This document shows positions 9,592 to 17,785 of a stretch of 64,000 nt of DNA, in pieces; position 1 is the stretch's first letter, and every line of letters starts with the position of its first letter. Made by a program: the position numbers and the translations under genes. The notes below the pieces were generated by a model. It was not told the origin of the DNA and ran no database searches. It saw only the letters and a list, made by a program, of their open reading frames with translations. Origin of the DNA: Oscillospiraceae bacterium (lineage in GTDB: Bacteria > Bacillota_A > Clostridia > Oscillospirales > CAG-272); contig SVUD01000001.1 of assembly GCA_015063445.1 (NCBI GenBank), positions 1-64,000 on the forward strand. Direction: 5' to 3'.

Positions 9592-11136
9592 TCACTTTCG
9601 CCAATATTTTCTGTCGAGAGAGCGATACATAATAGCCTCGGCTATATGATCGCCGTTTACAACCTCCGAGCCCTCAAGATCGGCAATCGTCCTCGCCACC
9701 TTAAGCACTCTGTCGTGTCCTCTCGCCGAAAGACCGAGAGTTTCAAACGCCTCCTTCATAAGCTCCTGTCCCTCCTCGGTAGGCGTACACGTCTTTCTGA
9801 AAAGCTCTCCCTCAAGATCGCCGTTAAGAACGGTTTTCGTAACACCGAGCTTAAGCAATCTTTCCTTTGCGAATTTGCGCGCAAAATTAACACGCTCACG
9901 GATATTCTTAGATGGCTCGCCCTCCTTTGTCTTTCCGGATATATCGGCGTAGGAAACCGCGGGCAGCTCTATTTCTATATCTATTCTGTCAAGCATAGGG
10001 CCGCTTATTCTTTCAAGATACTGCTTTCTCGATGCGGGAGTACAGGTGCATATTTTATCCTGCGAGCCAAAAAATCCGCACTTACAGGGGTTCATAGCGC
10101 ATACCATCATAAAGTTTGAGGGAAACGTAACCTTAGCGAGCGCTCTCGTGACGGTCACCTTACCGTCCTCTATCGGCTGACGCATAGCGTCGGTTACCTT
10201 CTTTGGAAATTCGGGGAATTCATCAAGGAAAAGAACGCCGTTATGCGCTAAGGATATCTCACCCGGAGCAGGATGTAAGCCGCCCCCGACGAGTCCTATG
10301 GGTGTTACCGTGTGATGCGGCGAACGGAAGGGACGCTCTGTAACGAGGTTTTTCGAAAGAGCGCCGACAACCGAGTGAACCTTTGTGGTCTCTATCGCCT
10401 CGTCAAGCGTCATATCGGGCAAAATGGACGGAAGTCTTTTTGCGAGCATTGATTTTCCCGCGCCGGGAGGTCCTATCATAAGTATATTATGACCGCCCGC
10501 TGCCGCTATCTCCATCGCTCGCTTAGCCTTAAGCTGACCTCTGACCTCCGAAAAATCACCCGAGCAGCTTCTCTCGGATAAATCGTAAAGCATAGCTCCC
10601 TCAGGCTCTGCCTCGAGAAGCTTCTTTCCCTTAAAATGCTCTATCAAGTCACGGAGCGTGTCAACCGCAAACACCTTTATGCCGCTTACAACAGCAGCCT
10701 CACCCGCGTTTTCTCTCGGAACGTATATCTCGCGTCTGCCCGCTGCCTTTGCGCTGACCGTCATAGGTAAAACGCCTCTTACGCCTCGGAGCTCTCCCGA
10801 AAGAGAAAGCTCTCCTATGAGACATTTATCCGAAAAATCAACGTCCTTCGGAATTATACCGTCACTGTGCAAAACCGAGCAAAGTATAGCGAGATCGAGC
10901 GCGGTCCCCTCCTTCTTGCAGTCGGCGGGCGCTAAATTTATCATTATATCAAGCGAGGGGAATTTTATTCCGCTGTTCTCACAGGCGCTTTGCACTCTGT
11001 TCTTTGCCTCTTTAACGGCAGCATCGGGAAGTCCGACCAGCTCAAACTTAGGAAGTCTGTTCCAGGTGCAGCACTCTACGACTATTTCATATCCGTCAAT
11101 CCCCACGACTCCCGAGGAATAAATTGTTGAAAGCAT
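9592..11136 (-). CDS. comM: YifB/ComM family Mg-chelatase-like AAA+ ATPase
   Basis: Full-length (514 aa) member of the YifB/ComM family. In Haemophilus and Vibrio, ComM is a hexameric helicase promoting branch migration during natural transformation; its role in Clostridia is less clear. The N-terminal Lon-protease-like fold is present (GIDGYEIVVECCTWNRLPKF, GLPDAAVKEAKNRVQSA). A Walker A motif GPPGAGKS lies near residue 220, Walker B LFLDEFPEF near 303 and the conserved FRSPHHT in between. A CxCxFFGS...CTC cysteine cluster follows (CKCGFFG, CTCTP) and the C-terminal Mg_chelatase domain is complete (GLSARGHDRVLKVARTIADL). It has its own promoter and GAGGTGG ribosome binding site and is divergent from tcdA. 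Confidence 0.93.
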   Translation of the reverse strand: MLSTIYSSGVVGIDGYEIVVECCTWNRLPKFELVGLPDAAVKEAKNRVQSACENSGIKFPSLDIMINLAPADCKKEGTALDLAILCSVLHSDGIIPKDVDFSDKCLIGELSLSGELRGVRGVLPMTVSAKAAGRREIYVPRENAGEAAVVSGIKVFAVDTLRDLIEHFKGKKLLEAEPEGAMLYDLSERSCSGDFSEVRGQLKAKRAMEIAAAGGHNILMIGPPGAGKSMLAKRLPSILPDMTLDEAIETTKVHSVVGALSKNLVTERPFRSPHHTVTPIGLVGGGLHPAPGEISLAHNGVLFLDEFPEFPKKVTDAMRQPIEDGKVTVTRALAKVTFPSNFMMVCAMNPCKCGFFGSQDKICTCTPASRKQYLERISGPMLDRIDIEIELPAVSYADISGKTKEGEPSKNIRERVNFARKFAKERLLKLGVTKTVLNGDLEGELFRKTCTPTEEGQELMKEAFETLGLSARGHDRVLKVARTIADLEGSEVVNGDHIAEAIMYRSLDRKYWRK

Positions 11137-11189
11137 AAAACCACCTCACACAACGTATTTAAACGCAAAGCTTTGCGCGTTACTATTCA

Positions 11190-11218
11190 ATTTTATCACA
11201 TCAAGCGGAATAAATCAA
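11190..11218 (-). promoter_or_regulatory. Sigma-A promoter of comM
   Basis: Minus strand TTGATT, 17 bp, TAAAAT. A 14-bp perfect palindrome CGCAAAGCTTTGCG (11164-11177) lies in the transcribed leader just after it. The promoter is back to back with the tcdA promoter, 8 bp apart. Confidence 0.7.
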
Positions 11219-11226
11219 GGTTTTTA

Positions 11227-11255
11227 TTGACAATACACACGCAAAGTGATAAAAT
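11227..11255 (+). promoter_or_regulatory. Sigma-A promoter of tcdA
   Basis: TTGACA, 17-bp spacer, TAAAAT, about 50 bases ahead of the start codon at 11306. Confidence 0.8.
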
Positions 11256-11305
11256 AAATGAGTATTTTATAAAATTTATAGAAAGCGAAAGAAAAGGGGG
11301 ACGTT

Positions 11306-12016
11306 ATGTCAGAACGCAACAAAAGAACCTCTATGCTCATAGGCGAAGAGGCTCTCGAGGCTCTCAAGTCGTCAAGGGTTGCCGTATTCGGACTCGGAGG
11401 AGTCGGCGGGCACGCTCTTGAGGCTCTTGTGAGAGCGGGAGTGGGCGCGGTGGATATCTTCGACAACGACACGGTATCCGAATCGAATATAAACAGACAG
11501 ATAATCGCCACCTACGAAACTCTCGGCAAATACAAAACCGACGCCTTTGAAGAAAGAATACGCTCTATAAATCCCGACTGCTCGGTAACCAAGCATACCG
11601 CCTTCGTCACAAAGGAGAAGGCTGCCGAGATGAGCTTCTCTTCCTATTCCTACGTTATCGACGCTATAGACACGGTATCCGCAAAAATAGCGATAGCCGA
11701 AAGGTGCGAAAAGGAGGGCGTTCCTCTCATATCCTCAATGGGTACGGGGAATAAGCTCGACGCCTCAAAATTTGAGATAACCGACATATACAAAACCTCG
11801 GTCTGCCCTCTTGCTCGCGTAATGCGCGCCGAGCTAAAGAAACGGGGCGTAAAAGGGCTGAAGGTCCTCTATTCGAGGGAAGAGCCGATAAAGCCCCGCG
11901 AAAGCGCCGAGGGCGGTAAAAAGCCGGCGCCCGCAAGCATATCCTTCGTTCCGTCTGTCGCGGGACTTCTTATCGCCGGCGAGGTCGTTCGGGATATAAT
12001 CGGACGCGACAAATAA
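11306..12016 (+). CDS. tcdA: tRNA threonylcarbamoyladenosine dehydratase (ThiF/E1-like)
   Basis: A 236-aa E1-like ATP-dependent dehydratase of the TcdA (CsdL/YgdL) family, which cyclises t6A37 of ANN-decoding tRNAs to ct6A. The nucleotide-binding FGLGGVGGHALEALVRAG is at residues ~30-47, followed by D-N-D-x-V-S-x-S-N-x-N-R-Q (DNDTVSESNINRQ), the family's ATP/Mg site. SSMGTGNKLD and the C-terminal SFVPSVAGLLIAG membrane-associated helix are also typical. The length fits the family. The start is preceded by AAGGGGGA and a consensus promoter. It is divergent from comM. Confidence 0.9.
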   Translation: MSERNKRTSMLIGEEALEALKSSRVAVFGLGGVGGHALEALVRAGVGAVDIFDNDTVSESNINRQIIATYETLGKYKTDAFEERIRSINPDCSVTKHTAFVTKEKAAEMSFSSYSYVIDAIDTVSAKIAIAERCEKEGVPLISSMGTGNKLDASKFEITDIYKTSVCPLARVMRAELKKRGVKGLKVLYSREEPIKPRESAEGGKKPAPASISFVPSVAGLLIAGEVVRDIIGRDK

Positions 12017-12175
12017 AAACGGCAAGAGCCTCGGCGGGTGAAAGCAAATCGGCAGCTAAGGCTTTTATGAGCCAAAGCGCCTTGCTGTTAATCAAATCCG
12101 CGGCAAGCCTCTGACTCGGTTCGTGCTTTTCTATGCTTCCGTAGTTCGCGGAAAGCTTTTTGGGGAGGAATAAAT
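12017..12175 (+). other. mntP leader region, no recognised riboswitch
   Basis: This GC-rich 159-base stretch before mntP contains several short complementary segments (for example GCCT...AGGC near 12032-12063) and ends in a strong GGGGAGGAA ribosome binding site. The GGGGAGUAG core of the yybP-ykoY manganese riboswitch was looked for and not found. No clear promoter either, so read-through from tcdA is possible. Confidence 0.35.
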
Positions 12176-12760
12176 TTGAAAATCATAATCAACGGCTGTA
12201 TGCTCGGCTTCGGACTCGCTATGGACGCCTTTTCGGTTTCCTTGGCGAACGGACTGAACGAGCCAAAAATGAACGTTAAAAAAATGCTCGGCGTTGCGGG
12301 AACGTTTGCGCTTTTTCAGGGCGCTATGCCTCTTATCGGCTGGTTTCTCGTAACAAGGCTCACGTCGGTATTTAACGCCATACAGGGATTTATTCCGTGG
12401 GCGGCGCTTCTGCTGCTCGTATTCATCGGCGGCAAAATGCTTTACGAGGGACTCACCCCCTGCGAATGCGAGGAGGGGGACGGTGACTGCTGCTGCGATA
12501 AAAGTCTGACCTTCCCCGCCCTCCTTCTGCAAGGTGTCGCAACGTCAATAGACGCTCTTTCGGTGGGTCTTACCATATCCGACTTAGGCTTTGCCGAGGC
12601 TCTTCTCGAGTCCTCAATCATTGCCGCTCTTACGCTTGGAATATGCTTTGCGGGAATCGAAATAGGCAAACGCTTCGGCACGAAGCTTGCCGACAAGGCG
12701 GCAATCCTCGGAGGCTCGGTTCTTATCGCCATAGGCTTTAAGATCTTCTTCTTCGGATAA
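12176..12760 (+). CDS. mntP: Manganese efflux pump MntP
   Basis: A 194-aa, six-helix membrane protein of the MntP/YebN family, which exports Mn2+. The two pseudo-symmetric metal-site motifs are present: GLAMDAFSVSLANG in helix 1 and ATSIDALSVGLTISD in helix 4, each with the essential Asp. Start chosen is TTG, 7 bases after GGGGAGG, because no ATG upstream is compatible and the usual N-terminal helix begins right after it. Unusual feature: the cytosolic loop between helices 3 and 4 carries a Cys/acid-rich string (CECEEGDGDCCCD), six cysteines within 13 residues, which could bind metal. It is followed by two genes at 24-base spacings, probably one operon. Confidence 0.9.
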   Translation: MKIIINGCMLGFGLAMDAFSVSLANGLNEPKMNVKKMLGVAGTFALFQGAMPLIGWFLVTRLTSVFNAIQGFIPWAALLLLVFIGGKMLYEGLTPCECEEGDGDCCCDKSLTFPALLLQGVATSIDALSVGLTISDLGFAEALLESSIIAALTLGICFAGIEIGKRFGTKLADKAAILGGSVLIAIGFKIFFFG

Positions 12761-12784
12761 TTTACATACGAAACGGAGAAAAAT

Positions 12785-13330
12785 ATGCTTTTACTTTATA
12801 TATTCATTCTCGTTATGATATTCAGCTCGGTTCCTCTTCTCATTCTTATCACCAAGAAGGCGTCGGAGGGCGCTACGATGAGACGAGCTATAGAGCAGGC
12901 GGGCGGAAAATTCATCCCGGCTCGACTTTTCTGGTACGTTGGCTCGCTTGAATCAGCAAAATGCGACTTTCACGTGCTTTACGACGGAAAAATAATTTCG
13001 GCGAAGGTCATAAGCCTTATGTCCTCGAGAGTCTTCTTGAATTTCGTGGACAAGACCTCGTACGAGATAAAGACCTTCGGCAAGACCGACTCTCTTAACG
13101 TAACCGGCGTTGACTACGCAAAAAAGAAGAAAAAAGCTTATAACTTCAAATACAAGCTCCCCGAGGAATACAAAAAGCTCCCACAGGCCCGCATAATGCT
13201 TATGAACGCTCCTCTCCCCGCAAGAATCTCAAAAACGGTCAACGGTGAAAGAATCATTCTCTCGCGCGGAGATAACACGGGTGAGGGTGAGCTTTACGAA
13301 ACGCACGATTTTATCGAGCTTTTCCGCTGA
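12785..13330 (+). CDS. Hypothetical membrane-anchored protein, 181 aa
   Basis: Not recognised. Residues 1-23 form a single hydrophobic helix (LLYIFILVMIFSSVPLLILI) followed by a soluble domain. A short Lys-rich segment (AKKKKKAYNF) lies near residue 117. The C-terminal part reads as mixed alpha/beta without motifs. A good ribosome binding site (ACGGAG) precedes the ATG. It sits 24 bases after mntP and 24 bases before the GDPD gene, so it is likely co-transcribed with both. No catalytic residues can be assigned. Confidence 0.6.
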   Translation: MLLLYIFILVMIFSSVPLLILITKKASEGATMRRAIEQAGGKFIPARLFWYVGSLESAKCDFHVLYDGKIISAKVISLMSSRVFLNFVDKTSYEIKTFGKTDSLNVTGVDYAKKKKKAYNFKYKLPEEYKKLPQARIMLMNAPLPARISKTVNGERIILSRGDNTGEGELYETHDFIELFR

Positions 13331-13354
13331 TAACACGAGCGATGGAGGATAAAA

Positions 13355-14221
13355 ATGTTTGATTTGCGAAAAACAGCAGAGGAAAAAATTATAGTCGTAG
13401 CTCACAGAGGAACGTTCGGAGGCAATATTCCCTGCAACACGCTCCCCGCTTACAATATGGCGCTGCGTGAGGGCGCGGATATGATAGAGATAGACGTTGA
13501 TATGAGCCGTGACGGAAAGCTCTTTATCTTCCATCCCGGTATGGAGGCGGTTTTTTTAGGTATAAAGACACGCATTCCCGATATGACGGCAGATGAGATA
13601 AAGCAGCTTAAATACCTCAATTACGATAACACGCCCACTCAATTCGGACTTAACACGCTCGAGGAGGTTCTTGAGGAATTCCGCGGTAGATGCTTTATAA
13701 ACGTTGATAAATTCTGGGGACACCCCGAAGAGATATACAAGGAAATAAAGCGCCATAATGTGACCGAGCAAATACTCGTTAAATCGTCGGTAGACGAAAG
13801 GGTTATCGGCGTTCTTAAAGACCTCGCTCCCGATATTGCCTACATGCCGATAGTTAAAAAAACGCACCCGCAGCACGAGCGTCTTATGAAAAGCGGCATA
13901 AATTACGTTGGCGTCGAGTGTCTTTTCTCCGACGAGGGTGACGAGGTAGCCTCAGAGAAATTCATCCGCCGTATGCACCAAGACAATGTGCTCGTATGGG
14001 CTAACTCGATAATCTATAATTACAAGGCTCAGCTTGCCGCAGGTCACTCCGACGATACCGCAGTATGCAAAAACCCCGATGACGGCTGGGGTTGGCTCGC
14101 AAAGCGCGGCTTTGATTTTATCCAAACAGATTGGGTATCTCCCATGACGAGATATCTCTATGAAAACGGACTTTTATATAGAAAACAAGTCGATAAAGTA
14201 AATAATTGTTTTCAAATTTAA
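13355..14221 (+). CDS. Glycerophosphodiester phosphodiesterase family protein
   Basis: A 288-aa GDPD-fold TIM-barrel protein. It has the first catalytic His-Arg (VVAHRGTFGG), the E-x-D metal pair (MIEIDVDMSRDGKLFIFHPG) with its second His, and the later strands INVDKFW, ILVKSS, WTNS-like VWANSI and FIQTDW. In canonical enzymes the motif after HRG reads PENT and the Glu ligates metal; here it reads PCNT, so this is a variant subfamily whose substrate may not be glycerophosphodiesters. No signal peptide, so cytosolic. Ribosome binding site GGAGG. Last gene of the mntP cluster and followed by a bidirectional terminator. Confidence 0.8.
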   Translation: MFDLRKTAEEKIIVVAHRGTFGGNIPCNTLPAYNMALREGADMIEIDVDMSRDGKLFIFHPGMEAVFLGIKTRIPDMTADEIKQLKYLNYDNTPTQFGLNTLEEVLEEFRGRCFINVDKFWGHPEEIYKEIKRHNVTEQILVKSSVDERVIGVLKDLAPDIAYMPIVKKTHPQHERLMKSGINYVGVECLFSDEGDEVASEKFIRRMHQDNVLVWANSIIYNYKAQLAAGHSDDTAVCKNPDDGWGWLAKRGFDFIQTDWVSPMTRYLYENGLLYRKQVDKVNNCFQI

Positions 14222-14247
14222 CCTTTATTTCGTATTAATACAAAAAA

Positions 14248-14301
14248 AGCAGAGGCTCTTTATGCGATACCGTCAAGGCGGCTCGCACAAGAGCTTCTGC
14301 T
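14248..14301. terminator. Bidirectional terminator between convergent operons
   Basis: AGCAGAGGCTCTT (14248-14260) pairs with AAGAGCTTCTGCT (14289-14301) with one mismatch. It is flanked by CTTTTATT on the plus strand and seven T residues on the minus strand. Confidence 0.85.
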
Positions 14302-14346
14302 CTTTTATTACGTTTTACATTTGAATTATCAGGCTTAAGAGATACG

Positions 14347-14760
14347 TCAATTATACCTTTCCAAAACCTCATCGCTGAGCCTTATAATCTCGGGAGCGAT
14401 TTTCGCTCTTTTTCTTTTGATTATAAAATTATATAGGGGATAGGCAAGACTTGCCAGAATGCCGCCGACAAACCCGAGCGCAACTCCAATAATCATCGCC
14501 GCGGCGCCCTCTAAGCCGAGCATTGAAGCAAGCTCCGTCATGCAAAGGCTCATTCCGAAACCGAGTGTAAGAGTGCCAATGACACCGAAAATGAGCGAAT
14601 AAGCCTGCGCCGTACCGACGACCTTAGCATCAAGTCTGCGTATACGTGTAACGTTATCCTCTTTTTTCGTATCGGGCGCGTATTTATTTCTTATGCTTTT
14701 TATCTCTTCCTTTTCCTTCGCGGAATAGGTATAGCTGAAGCCGTTATTACTGTCTTTCAT
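14347..14760 (-). CDS. Small two-helix membrane protein, paralogue A (137 aa)
   Basis: An unrecognised family with a soluble N-terminus (FSYTYSAKEKEEIKSIRNKY, then RIRRLDAKV), two long hydrophobic helices (about 50-75 and 80-105) and a C-terminal basic plus helical tail (KRKRAKIAPEIIRLSDEVL). The protein at 21841-22212 has the same plan and motifs (FSYSYSAKAQREIEKIRSKY, RLDSRV, RKRRAELTPEIIRLSEEL), so the two are paralogues. It is the last gene of the two-component operon and overlaps its upstream neighbour by 14 bases. Both copies lie behind the same operator type, suggesting a structural role in the response this system controls. Confidence 0.7.
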   Translation of the reverse strand: MKDSNNGFSYTYSAKEKEEIKSIRNKYAPDTKKEDNVTRIRRLDAKVVGTAQAYSLIFGVIGTLTLGFGMSLCMTELASMLGLEGAAAMIIGVALGFVGGILASLAYPLYNFIIKRKRAKIAPEIIRLSDEVLERYN

Positions 14761-15652
14761 TTATTTCCTCTTCTTTTAATTTCTTGATTTGCTTTGTGCC
14801 CTCAATTATCATATAAACCGCTATTGCCAGAACAAAGGCGCAGACAACGGCGCCCGTAAGAGCAAGAAGCAGAATTTTTCCGCCCTCGCTCATTCCGTTT
14901 TCACCGCCGAAGGTCGTTAGCATTGTTGATTCCAACGTAAGCATTGACACGCACGCCGCCGTAAGACTTATAGCCTTTGATGCGGAGAACACGGGGCTCT
15001 TGTATTTTCTGAATTTGACTACGTTAACTATGGCAAGGCTAAGCGCCCCGAAGGTATACGCCGCCATTGCTATTGTGGTTATCATATGGTGGGTGAAGGT
15101 TCTTCCGAACTTTATCATAAACAGCGTGATAACCGAAATATAAAGGTTCATAACGAGGAACACGCAGCCGCAGATACGGTATTTTGAAAGCTCTGTGATA
15201 GGCTTTTCCCCGCCCCCGTGCCGAAGCGTGTGGCGAAGAAGGAGCCACCTCATAAGACCGAGGCAGAGGTAGTACGCTCCTATCGAGCAGTACCAGAACG
15301 TTCCGTGGTAAATTCCGAGCCAAAGCTGGAATGCGGCATACACGGTATTGACCGAAACCGCAGCATAGAGCGACACCTTAACTCTTAAGCGAGGATCACT
15401 CCGCCACCTTATGATATACTCGTTTTCATTTTTAAGTCTTTTAAAATACTCTACGATATTCGGTATTTTAAAGCACCAGACGTAGAGCGTGTAAGCCGAT
15501 AGCACGTACGAGATATACGACACGACCGATTCCGTTCCAAGAAGGACCATAGAAAGCACGAGCGTCACTATGGAAACCGGAATGAGCGTTATCATAACCG
15601 CAATATGCGGAAAGGTCAGCGCTTTAGCGATTTTCTTCAACTGTTCCATCAT
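14747..15652 (-). CDS. Polytopic membrane protein of unknown function, 301 aa
   Basis: About eight hydrophobic segments (for example IPVSIVTLVLSMVLLG, YLCLGLMRWLLL, FLVMNLYISVITLFMI, AVVCAFVLAIAVYMII) with a charged C-terminus (KQIKKLKEEEINERQ). No conserved family signature was recognised. The gene starts inside the 3' end of the histidine kinase gene (29-base overlap) with a good AAGGAG site and ends inside the next small membrane gene. It is therefore translationally linked to the kinase and may serve as a sensory or accessory membrane partner; that is inference. Confidence 0.65.
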   Translation of the reverse strand: MMEQLKKIAKALTFPHIAVMITLIPVSIVTLVLSMVLLGTESVVSYISYVLSAYTLYVWCFKIPNIVEYFKRLKNENEYIIRWRSDPRLRVKVSLYAAVSVNTVYAAFQLWLGIYHGTFWYCSIGAYYLCLGLMRWLLLRHTLRHGGGEKPITELSKYRICGCVFLVMNLYISVITLFMIKFGRTFTHHMITTIAMAAYTFGALSLAIVNVVKFRKYKSPVFSASKAISLTAACVSMLTLESTMLTTFGGENGMSEGGKILLLALTGAVVCAFVLAIAVYMIIEGTKQIKKLKEEEINERQ

Positions 15653-16721
15653 TTCTCCTTATTCTGACGGTGAAGGTACTTCCCTCGCCAAGTCTGCTCT
15701 CGACGCTTATCTCAGCGCCCATAATATCCACGACTCTCTTAACGAGAGCAAGACCGAGCCCGTTTCCCTGAGTCGCGCGCGAGGAATCCGCCTGATAGAA
15801 TTTTTCAAAAATATGCGCGCCGACTTCGCTCGTCATACCGCACCCCGTGTCAGCTATTACCACGGTTGCATAAGTCTCGTCAGCATAGAGCGAGAGGCTG
15901 ACCTTACCGCCCTCGTCGGTAAACTTAAAGGCATTTGAGAGAAGATTATTCCATACGAGAGAAAGAAGCTCGGAATCCGCCTTTATTCCGACGTCCTCGG
16001 CAATATCGGTCTCAATTTCGATATTTTTCTTTTCCCATACACTCTCGTATTGCAAAAGGCTCTCGCAAAGCTGCTCTCCGAGGTCAAAGGTACTATCGCT
16101 TTGATATATTTTCTGGTTTTCAAGTCGGTTGAGCTTAAGAATATTCGCCATCATATCAGAAAGACGGCGAGAAGCATCCGTTATCGCTCTTGCGTATTCT
16201 ATACGCTTTTGCTCGGGAAGGTCGGGCTCCTCGAGCAGCTTGCCGTAATTCTGCATTACGGCAAGGGGCGTTTTCATTTCGTGGGATACGTTCGCTATAA
16301 AATCGGTACGCAGCGTTTCCACTCCCGAAAGCTCCTCAGCCATTTTGTTTATGCAGTCGATAATCTCGTTAAAGCTATCGTCGCTTCCGAATTTTGCGAT
16401 AGGCTCAATGCGAACGCCAAAATCTCCCTCCATCATCTTAGAGGTTGCGTCGGTAATTCTCTTTACGGGCCTCTCTACCATAAATTTACGGCGCAGATAG
16501 TCAATAGTCGCCATAACGATACTTATCAAAATCACGTTGACAAGCGTAATTTTAGCGGCAAGCGTTATTTCGTCCTGCGTGAAATTTCTGCCGAGAGTAT
16601 CCTGAAGCGCTGTGACGAAGAGCATAATACAGCAGGTCGTTACGAACGCCGCAAGCAGAAAGAACACGAAAAAGTTACTTACCGTATTGAGAGCGTTCTT
16701 TATGTTCTTTTCCCTTCTCAT
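15624..16721 (-). CDS. Sensor histidine kinase (365 aa)
   Basis: Membrane-bound HisKA/HATPase kinase. Two transmembrane helices (about residues 14-36 and 55-75) enclose an extracytoplasmic loop of only about 20 residues, typical of intramembrane-sensing kinases that respond to cell-envelope damage or to a partner transporter. A HAMP-like linker follows (MEGDFGVRIEP). The phospho-acceptor motif FIANVSHEMKTPLAV has its His near 146, and the ATP-binding boxes are complete: N box (LVWNNLLSNAFKFT), G1 (DTGCGM), F (FEKFYQ), G2 (GNGLGLALVK). The ATG overlaps the regulator's stop as ATGA. Likely partner of the response regulator upstream. Confidence 0.92.
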   Translation of the reverse strand: MRREKNIKNALNTVSNFFVFFLLAAFVTTCCIMLFVTALQDTLGRNFTQDEITLAAKITLVNVILISIVMATIDYLRRKFMVERPVKRITDATSKMMEGDFGVRIEPIAKFGSDDSFNEIIDCINKMAEELSGVETLRTDFIANVSHEMKTPLAVMQNYGKLLEEPDLPEQKRIEYARAITDASRRLSDMMANILKLNRLENQKIYQSDSTFDLGEQLCESLLQYESVWEKKNIEIETDIAEDVGIKADSELLSLVWNNLLSNAFKFTDEGGKVSLSLYADETYATVVIADTGCGMTSEVGAHIFEKFYQADSSRATQGNGLGLALVKRVVDIMGAEISVESRLGEGSTFTVRIRRNDGTVEENR

Positions 16722-17401
16722 TTGATTACCGCCTTATACCCAAGACCGTGAACGGTCAGTATTTCAAACGACGTACACTCCGAGAGCTTCGAGCGAAGCT
16801 TCGTCATATAGACGTCAACCGTTCTCGTGCTCGTCTGCGTATCCACGTCCCAAAATTCGTCCATAAGCTGAGTTCGGGTAAAGGTTTTCTTAGGATAGGA
16901 AAGGAGCTTATAAAGAAGGTCAAACTCTCTTGCGGTAAGCGAGATTTCCTCGTCGTCAAGCATAGCGCTTCTCTCATCGGCGTCCATAACGAAGTTACCG
17001 ACCTCAAGTCTGCGGCTTGAAGCAATCTTCGAGCGGCGAAGAAGAGCGCCTATTCTCAAAAACATCTCGTCGAGATCCACAGGCTTCGTCATATAATCGT
17101 CAATACCGATACGGAAACCACGCTGCTTTGAGGCAAAATCGTCACGCGCGGTCATAAACAAAATGGGAATATCGTTGTTCAACGAGCGCACGGTCTTTGC
17201 GAACTCAAAGCCGTCCATTTTCGGCATCATAATATCAGAAACTATGAGATCAAAGGTGGTTTTATACATCTCGTCGTAAGCCTCCTCAGCCCCAAGACAG
17301 CCGACCGCCTCGTATCCCGAATTATTTAAGAACGAGCAAACCGAGCGGTTTAAATCTCTGTCATCCTCAACAACCAAAATTTTAAACATTTTTTCCTCCA
17401 T
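16718..17401 (-). CDS. OmpR-family response regulator
   Basis: A 227-aa regulator with a receiver domain (phospho-acceptor Asp near residue 55 in LIVSDIMMPKMDGF, acidic pair EDDRD at the N-terminus, Lys in MTKPVD) and a C-terminal winged helix (ISLTAREFDLLYKLLSYP, TRTVDVYMTKLRSKL, GLGYKAVI). It is the first gene of a four-gene overlapping operon. A copy of the AACAAAACGCAAACAA-type operator lies upstream of its own gene at 17613-17628 and before three neighbouring promoters. It is the obvious candidate binder, because the two AACAA half-sites are 11 bp apart as expected for OmpR-type dimers. Confidence 0.93.
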   Translation of the reverse strand: MEEKMFKILVVEDDRDLNRSVCSFLNNSGYEAVGCLGAEEAYDEMYKTTFDLIVSDIMMPKMDGFEFAKTVRSLNNDIPILFMTARDDFASKQRGFRIGIDDYMTKPVDLDEMFLRIGALLRRSKIASSRRLEVGNFVMDADERSAMLDDEEISLTAREFDLLYKLLSYPKKTFTRTQLMDEFWDVDTQTSTRTVDVYMTKLRSKLSECTSFEILTVHGLGYKAVIK

Positions 17402-17785
17402 TCACCGAAAATCATTAATTCAACGAAAATCGCATTTTCCCTTCTGCAAAAATGCACGCAAATCACAGATTTGCCTGCAAAACGCCTTCTCTCGCCACCC
17501 GATTACAGTTAATCCCGATTTTCGTTTTTACGGTTTTAGTTGCGTTTTCATCCGCATTATAACCGTTTTTTTATTTTCTCTTTAACTATTGTAACACATA
17601 AATGTTAAAATTTTGTTTGCGTTTTTGATTTTTGATAAAAATTTCAAAGCTTTAATAAGACGAAGAAAACCTTTGGGTTTCAACCTTAATTCCTTTTAAA
17701 TTCAGATAAAAGAACGGTAGAGGCACTATCTTAAAAATACCCCTACCGTTTTTATTCGGTTACGCCGAAATGCCTAAGCCCGAAT
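17402..17785 (-). promoter_or_regulatory. Regulatory region of the two-component operon
   Basis: On the minus strand the operator-like TCAAAAACGCAAACAA occupies 17613-17628. Two possible -10 boxes follow: TACAAT (17588-17593), 35 bp from the operator start, and TATAAT about 67 bp from it. Both are in helical phase with the 46-bp spacing of the sister promoters. The rest of the gap is low-complexity leader plus the terminator at 17713-17750; no gene seen. Confidence 0.6.
17713..17750. terminator. Terminator after the ABC transporter operon
   Basis: AACGGTAG (17713-17720) pairs with CTACCGTT (17743-17750), with flanking T-runs on both strands. It closes the minus-strand ABC operon ending at 17786. 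Confidence 0.8.

Noticed and set aside
12017..12175. yybP-ykoY manganese riboswitch before mntP
   Set aside because: The expected GGGGAGUAG core and paired elements are absent; the GGGGAGG seen is the ribosome binding site.
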